A stretch of DNA of 6,362 bases from Desulfuromonadales bacterium (GTDB lineage: Bacteria; Desulfobacterota; Desulfuromonadia; Desulfuromonadales; UBA2294): the NCBI GenBank assembly GCA_014859615.1, contig JACUTX010000153.1, positions 1 through 6,362 on the forward strand, read 5' to 3'. Position numbers and translations under genes: made by a program. This document shows, piece after piece, positions 1-3,671 of the stretch. Positions within the stretch are counted from its first letter, which is position 1; every line of letters begins with the position of its first letter. The notes beneath the pieces were generated by a model that did no database searches, was not told the origin of the DNA, and was given only the letters and a program-made list of their open reading frames with translations.

Positions 1-504
1 ATAAAGCCAACGGCCCTGAAGCAGTGAACCCCAGAACCAGTCGTTTTTTCCCCTTACCGAGGCAGCTTTATGCACTTTCCTGGCTAACACCAAATAAGGC
101 TGCAGAACACGCTCCGCTTGATCTGGCGCCAACTCCTCATCGCGGCTCCCAGTATCGCTTGTGAAGTAACGCAGCCTGAACAGTCCGCCCTCGCTGATAC
201 CCAGCACTACGACTGCCTCACCAGACATCAAAAAGCCGATCGCAGGACAGTGTTCAGCCCTCATCGAGCGGATCGGCATTTGTCCATAACTGGACTCAAA
301 ACCGGAATGCCGAAAAGCTGACACCGCAGACTTAGCATCAAAGTGCTCGGCATTGAGTTCCGGCAAGTCTCGAACAGCACCCTCGGAATAAGCCAGCCCA
401 GACTGAGCGAGCACATATCGCACCGCAGTAATCAAAGACAACTCATTATCAGCGGCCCTGGTTTCCGGTACCGAATTCGCATCAAGCTCACTTATGGTCA
501 ACAA
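1..504 (-). CDS. Type I secretion ABC transporter (permease/ATPase), LapB/LssB type, 5' part only
   Basis: The first 168 codons of a gene that continues beyond the left edge. The visible part is a cytoplasmic N-terminal domain (about residues 22-145) followed by N-D-W-F-W-G at 154-159 and R-W-L-Y at 165-168. That junction is typical of the point where the N-terminal domain of LapB/LssB-type exporters runs into the first transmembrane helix. The domain has the layout of a C39-peptidase-like domain (LSLITAVRYVLAQSG near 22-36, CPAIGFLMSGEAVVVL at 86-101). The only cysteine is C86, and there is no N-terminal DCG-type motif, so it should be a non-proteolytic substrate-docking domain. The transmembrane and Walker regions are not in view. 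An in-frame stop (TAA) lies just upstream, and no ATG occurs in frame before residue 76. Start is therefore TTG at 504 or the adjacent TTG at 501, behind AAAGGG at 511-516. It lies 37 bases after the tolC-like gene, in the same operon. Inferred role: energising export of the large protein encoded upstream. Confidence 0.82.
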   Translation of the reverse strand, partial: MLTISELDANSVPETRAADNELSLITAVRYVLAQSGLAYSEGAVRDLPELNAEHFDAKSAVSAFRHSGFESSYGQMPIRSMRAEHCPAIGFLMSGEAVVVLGISEGGLFRLRYFTSDTGSRDEELAPDQAERVLQPYLVLARKVHKAASVRGKNDWFWGSLLQGRWLY

Positions 505-510
505 AAGACA

Positions 511-516
511 CCCTTT
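511..516 (-). promoter_or_regulatory. Ribosome binding site deciding a TTG start
   Basis: AAAGGG on the minus strand lies 6 bases before TTG at 504 and 9 before TTG at 501. An in-frame stop lies immediately upstream and no ATG is available in the first 75 codons, so this site supports a TTG start for the ABC transporter gene. Which of the two adjacent TTG codons is used cannot be decided from sequence. Confidence 0.5.
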
Positions 517-541
517 CGATTAATAAACAATGAGATCCGGG

Positions 542-1972
542 CTATAAAACCTCTGACAAACCAATCAGATCACCCAGAGCCCCAGTCAGAGACGCAATGG
601 TCAATTGCAACTTTAATTGATCTGCGTAGGTCGCAAAGCGCTGATCGACAGCCCGAAGGCCTTCAAGCTCGGTATCGATCAACTGCCTCAGGCTGGCCTG
701 CCCGGTCACGATTTGAGAGCGTGCTGTTTGCACTTCCGATGCCGTCAGTTCAACTTTTTCCCTTAATAGCTCAAGAGACCGGTCGATAGATAAGAGCCTG
801 GCAACGGCCACTTCCAATTCCGACTGAAGACTCAATCTGGCATCTGCCAGACCTGCTTCTGCCGAAGCCACACGCGCCACTGCCGCGCGACGCTGAGACT
901 GACGGAGGCCGCCGTCACTGAAGGCATAATCAAGCACCAACCCCACACTGGAGTCTGTACTTTCACTTTGCTCGAGGGGTGATGTTACCCCCGCCTGCAA
1001 ACGGGCACGGGGACCAAATGCTGCGTTAGCACTAGCCAGTTCGCTGCGGGCCACGACAAGCTCGGCAGCCGAGCGCTCTAGCCGCGGCGCTCTCCGCCAA
1101 TCCGCAGCCAGATCAAGAGCCTGATTAGTGGTCACAACGGGTGCGGGGCGTTCAAGCTGTAGTACCTTGCCACGAAAAAAACGATCATAGCGAACGCGCG
1201 CCTCCGCCAGATCCGTAATCAGTCTGGTCTCCTCTAACGCTAGAGTCACCAGCTCGCGCCGGGCGCTGTCCACCACTGACCGGTCCAGCATGCCGCTGGT
1301 GGCCATTCGTTCAATTTGCGCCAGCACTGTTTGCAGCTCAGAAACACGTGTTTGCAAGTAATGAAGGCGCTCAGAATATTGCCACACATCAATCCACGCC
1401 GACGCCGCCTGTAACGCAAGATCATTACCCCGCGCTTCCCGCTCAGCTCTTGCCATTAAAGCTGCGGCAGTCGCTCTATTCACACCGGCAGTACTCTCAC
1501 CGCCGTCATAAAGTATCTGTGATAAATTAATACCACCTGCAGCACCCGTGGTTGTATCACTCTGACCAGCACCATCCTCCCGAACCAGCCCGAGGGTGGC
1601 ACTTCCACTCAGTTGAGGTCGGCGAACACTTGTGGCAACACCAATTCCTCCCAAGGCATCACGTTCGGCGAACAAAGCAGATCGATAAGCCTCATGACCA
1701 TTTACCGCCGCTGTGATTGCCGGCACCATCCCTTCCGAAATATCAATCGCAACGCGGGTAAAATCGCTTTTGCGAGCAGGTGCGCGATCCAGCTCCTGGG
1801 CCAGGGCAGACGACATCCGGTCCAACGATACAGGCTGTGATCCACAGCCAGACAATGCAAGGCAAGCCATAGCAACCCCAAAAAGACGACTGACATACGT
1901 AGCAACCGAATGTAAACTCGGTTCGCTGTAGATAGATCGCCCAGAGCTACCCAAAACCCACGCACACGTCAT
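542..1972 (-). CDS. TolC-family outer-membrane channel, lipoprotein type (T1SS outer-membrane component)
   Basis: 476 residues, a normal length for TolC/NodT-type outer-membrane factors. These proteins form the trimeric outer-membrane barrel and periplasmic alpha-helical tunnel through which a T1SS passes its cargo. The two-fold internal repeat of the family is visible: LSQILYDGG near residues 148-157 and LDYAFSDGGLRQS near 347-358, each followed by long Ala/Arg/Glu-rich helices. The N-terminus holds a hydrophobic stretch (L30-L40) ending in a lipobox, L-S-G-C43, with Gly after the Cys, which predicts lipidation and outer-membrane sorting. The n-region before it is unusually long (about 29 residues). 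The ATG at 1972 overlaps the sapC stop as ATGA, and GGGAG lies 10 bases upstream, so translation is probably coupled to sapC. No ATG occurs between it and M35 inside the signal, which supports this start. The stop is TAG. Family is confident; the pairing with the T1SS comes from the neighbours. Confidence 0.88.
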   Translation of the reverse strand: MTCAWVLGSSGRSIYSEPSLHSVATYVSRLFGVAMACLALSGCGSQPVSLDRMSSALAQELDRAPARKSDFTRVAIDISEGMVPAITAAVNGHEAYRSALFAERDALGGIGVATSVRRPQLSGSATLGLVREDGAGQSDTTTGAAGGINLSQILYDGGESTAGVNRATAAALMARAEREARGNDLALQAASAWIDVWQYSERLHYLQTRVSELQTVLAQIERMATSGMLDRSVVDSARRELVTLALEETRLITDLAEARVRYDRFFRGKVLQLERPAPVVTTNQALDLAADWRRAPRLERSAAELVVARSELASANAAFGPRARLQAGVTSPLEQSESTDSSVGLVLDYAFSDGGLRQSQRRAAVARVASAEAGLADARLSLQSELEVAVARLLSIDRSLELLREKVELTASEVQTARSQIVTGQASLRQLIDTELEGLRAVDQRFATYADQLKLQLTIASLTGALGDLIGLSEVL

Positions 1973-2766
1973 AAAGCGGCATCTCCCTGATCTTCAATTA
2001 AAGATTGCAATACATCAGTAACCCTGCGGTTTTTCGCCACATCAGCATCTAAAAGTTCTTGCTCAACAAACCGCTGGCCGAGCAGCTTGAACCTTTCGGC
2101 ATGGTATAAGCTGTCGATATGGGCATAGATCCACCGCAAATCTCCTTTCTTGAACAGGGTCTTGAGTAACGGGCCCTCTACCATCAACAATTTTTGAGAA
2201 TCGACACTGAACAACCCGTCGATCGCACGCGCAGGATCGGGCTTTTCCAGGCCGGGAATCGGCCACGGTCTCAGCAAAGAGTGGGCAGCCAGTGATTCAA
2301 CCACCGTATGGACCGCAACCACACCTCTCTGGCGCGCCACTAAAAACGCCTGCAGTGCCTTGAGCTCTTGCGGCCATTCTTCCCCATCAAAAAATGGCTT
2401 AACCGTTGAATCGGCCAGTGATTGCACGCGATAGTCCGGCCAGAGGCATAACTGATTGCCCTCACCCAGCGCGAAGGGATACACCCTCAGCACTGCGGGC
2501 ACGTACCCCGCCCGCCACCTTCCCAGGCGATCCACCATCACATTAACGCTATGAACAGGCCCCATCACAGCAACCGCCTCCCAACGGCCCTCTCGCTGGC
2601 GCAACGCCACCGGCAACGATTGCGCGGCGCGGGAAATTTCTTCCTTCGCCAGGCTGCACAGGGCGAAGCGCAAGGCAAAACCGAACCCTTCAGGATTCTT
2701 CCAGCCGTAGCACCTGTGCTGATCATAGTTGATGGGAATCAGTGAACAGCCATCCATATAGTGCAT
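1969..2766 (-). CDS. sapC: SapC family protein
   Basis: About 265 residues, the usual SapC-family length (about 250). Recognisable family features, numbered from ATG at 2766, are: IPIN...H at 10-17; the core W84-x2-G-Y-V-P-A-x-L-R94-x-Y-P-F98; P-F-F-D-G at 124-128; D-G-L-F-S-V-D at 183-189; and I-Y-A-H-I-D-S-L at 213-220. I see no signal peptide or transmembrane helix, so it is probably cytoplasmic. The family is named after sapC of the Campylobacter fetus S-layer export locus. No enzymatic activity is established that I know of, so a chaperone or accessory role for the exported surface protein is inference. The start is uncertain: TTG 2772, ATG 2766 and ATG 2757 are in frame and none has a strong ribosome binding site. 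ATG 2757 puts the conserved IPIN closest to the N-terminus, as in relatives. The TGA stop overlaps the start of the tolC-like gene by ATGA, so it heads the exporter operon. Confidence 0.85.
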   Translation of the reverse strand: MHYMDGCSLIPINYDQHRCYGWKNPEGFGFALRFALCSLAKEEISRAAQSLPVALRQREGRWEAVAVMGPVHSVNVMVDRLGRWRAGYVPAVLRVYPFALGEGNQLCLWPDYRVQSLADSTVKPFFDGEEWPQELKALQAFLVARQRGVVAVHTVVESLAAHSLLRPWPIPGLEKPDPARAIDGLFSVDSQKLLMVEGPLLKTLFKKGDLRWIYAHIDSLYHAERFKLLGQRFVEQELLDADVAKNRRVTDVLQSLIEDQGDAAL

Positions 2767-2934
2767 ACTCAAATCAGAAACGACCGCAGCGGATCATGAG
2801 CGCGTGAAAATGTTCGGCACCAGAGAAAATCTTCTACCGCAACGGTTAACGCGTTCACATCAATGAACACCTCGCCGGTCTGAGCTCGAGAAGACAGGGG
2901 CAATAGTACTAACTTTGAGTATTTTTAGAAAGGA

Positions 2935-2980
2935 AATGAACTACATTTGTTAATATTTGACAATTTATGGGCAGAATATA
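2935..2980 (-). promoter_or_regulatory. Candidate promoter region for sapC and exporter genes
   Basis: The only clearly AT-rich stretch between the cargo gene and sapC. Two weak sigma70-like options are visible on the minus strand. One is TATATT (2980-2975, five of six matches to the -10 consensus) with a poor -35. The other is TTGTCA (2963-2958, five of six matches to the -35) followed after 17 bases by the weak TTCATT (2940-2935). Neither pair is good at both boxes, so only the region is proposed. The leader to sapC would be roughly 160-200 bases long. Confidence 0.25.
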
Positions 2981-3043
2981 TTCATGAAGAGTACCGCCTG
3001 GACATTGAATTGAAGCGTACTAGGGATGCGAAATCGGGAAATC

Positions 3044-3066
3044 GGGGCGGCACGGCGTGCCGCCCC
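3044..3066 (-). terminator. GC-rich hairpin after the secreted-protein gene
   Basis: A perfect 10-bp inverted repeat, GGGGCGGCAC / GTGCCGCCCC, with a 3-base loop, starting 17 bases after the TAG stop of the large gene. On the minus strand it is followed by GATTTCCCGATTT rather than a clean U-run, so it is either a weak (leaky) intrinsic terminator or an mRNA 3'-end stabiliser. Its place between a probable abundant cargo gene and its exporter genes suits differential expression of the two. Confidence 0.55.
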
Positions 3067-3083
3067 ATATTACTTTAAAGAGG

Positions 3084-3671
3084 CTATTGCTGCTCTGAAG
3101 AGAGGATATCGTTCACTCCGGCAAAATTGCCGACACCGAACTCACCACCCACGGTGTTCACCAAGGCCAGCTTATACAGCTCCGCTGAATCAATCGTGTT
3201 GTCATCCGTAGAAGACTGCTGGTGTGCCCAGATGGCTGTCACGCTGTCATCGTCGGCTGCGGTGATGGCGAAGACGGTCGTGTTCAGGACATCGTTATTA
3301 TCTGCAGAGAAGTTGAACACCTCCCCAAGCAACGCTGCAACGGCATCTGCATCCTCCAGCTGGCCAACACCCACTGAACTGATTGCACCCTGATTGTCAG
3401 ACGCAAACACCAGACCGAACTCGTAGGATGAAAGATCGAAGCCTGAATAGGAGTTGCCACCAGAACCTTGATTGCTCGAAGCAACAAGCTCAATCTTCCC
3501 TCCGGACTCCGTGCTTGACCAAAGGTCTGCCTCCAGCGCAATCAGGTCGTTGTTAACCTGGAAGTTGTTAACAACATCCGCATCAGAGCTGTGACTGTTC
3601 AGTACCACCGTCACGGAATCGTCCCAGTCAAAGGCAGCAAATCCATCGCGATCCTTCTCAACGGTGAAGTC
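3084..3671 (-). other. C-terminal T1SS-signal-like domain of the large protein
   Basis: Residues 898-1092. The domain opens with an F-T-V-E-K...F-D-W-D-D strand region. It continues with D-V-V-N-N-F-x-V-N-N-D-L-I-A-L, the sort of motif seen near the C-terminus of serralysin/RTX-type T1SS substrates. It then has V-T-A-I-W-A-H (about 1041-1047), followed by a degenerate EF-hand-like loop, S1050 to E1061, with D1054, N1055, I1057 and E1061 in place but Ser at position 1. The last residues, ILSSEQQ, leave no positively charged tail. Comparable 'W...D...I...EL' tails occur in other T1SS-exported surface proteins. Assignment as the secretion signal is inference. Confidence 0.5.

Larger units (their letters stand above)
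2773..3083. other. Intergenic region between the secreted-protein gene and the exporter operon
   Basis: About 310 bases without a convincing gene. From right to left on the minus strand it holds a strong GC hairpin (3044-3066), an AT-rich stretch (about 2905-2990) with weak promoter-like hexamers, and a more GC-rich leader (2773-2900). The leader contains a small inverted repeat, GTTCA-N6-TGAAC at 2853-2868. A 44-codon minus-strand frame beginning with TTG (2769-2903) is open here but has no ribosome binding site; it is discussed as a finding. The layout suggests that the cargo gene and the sapC-tolC-ABC genes are separate or partly separate transcription units. Confidence 0.6.

Noticed and set aside
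343..789. Plus-strand open frame of 148 codons
   Set aside because: It runs antisense across the end of the tolC-like gene and the start of the ABC gene, both well supported by family motifs on the minus strand.
1702..1965. Minus-strand 87-codon frame within the tolC-like gene
   Set aside because: It is an alternate frame of the tolC-like N-terminus, where the real frame carries the lipobox and family motifs.
2955..2982. Plus-strand TTGACA followed by TATATT
   Set aside because: The spacing is only 14 bases and no credible plus-strand gene follows, so a plus-strand promoter is not supported.
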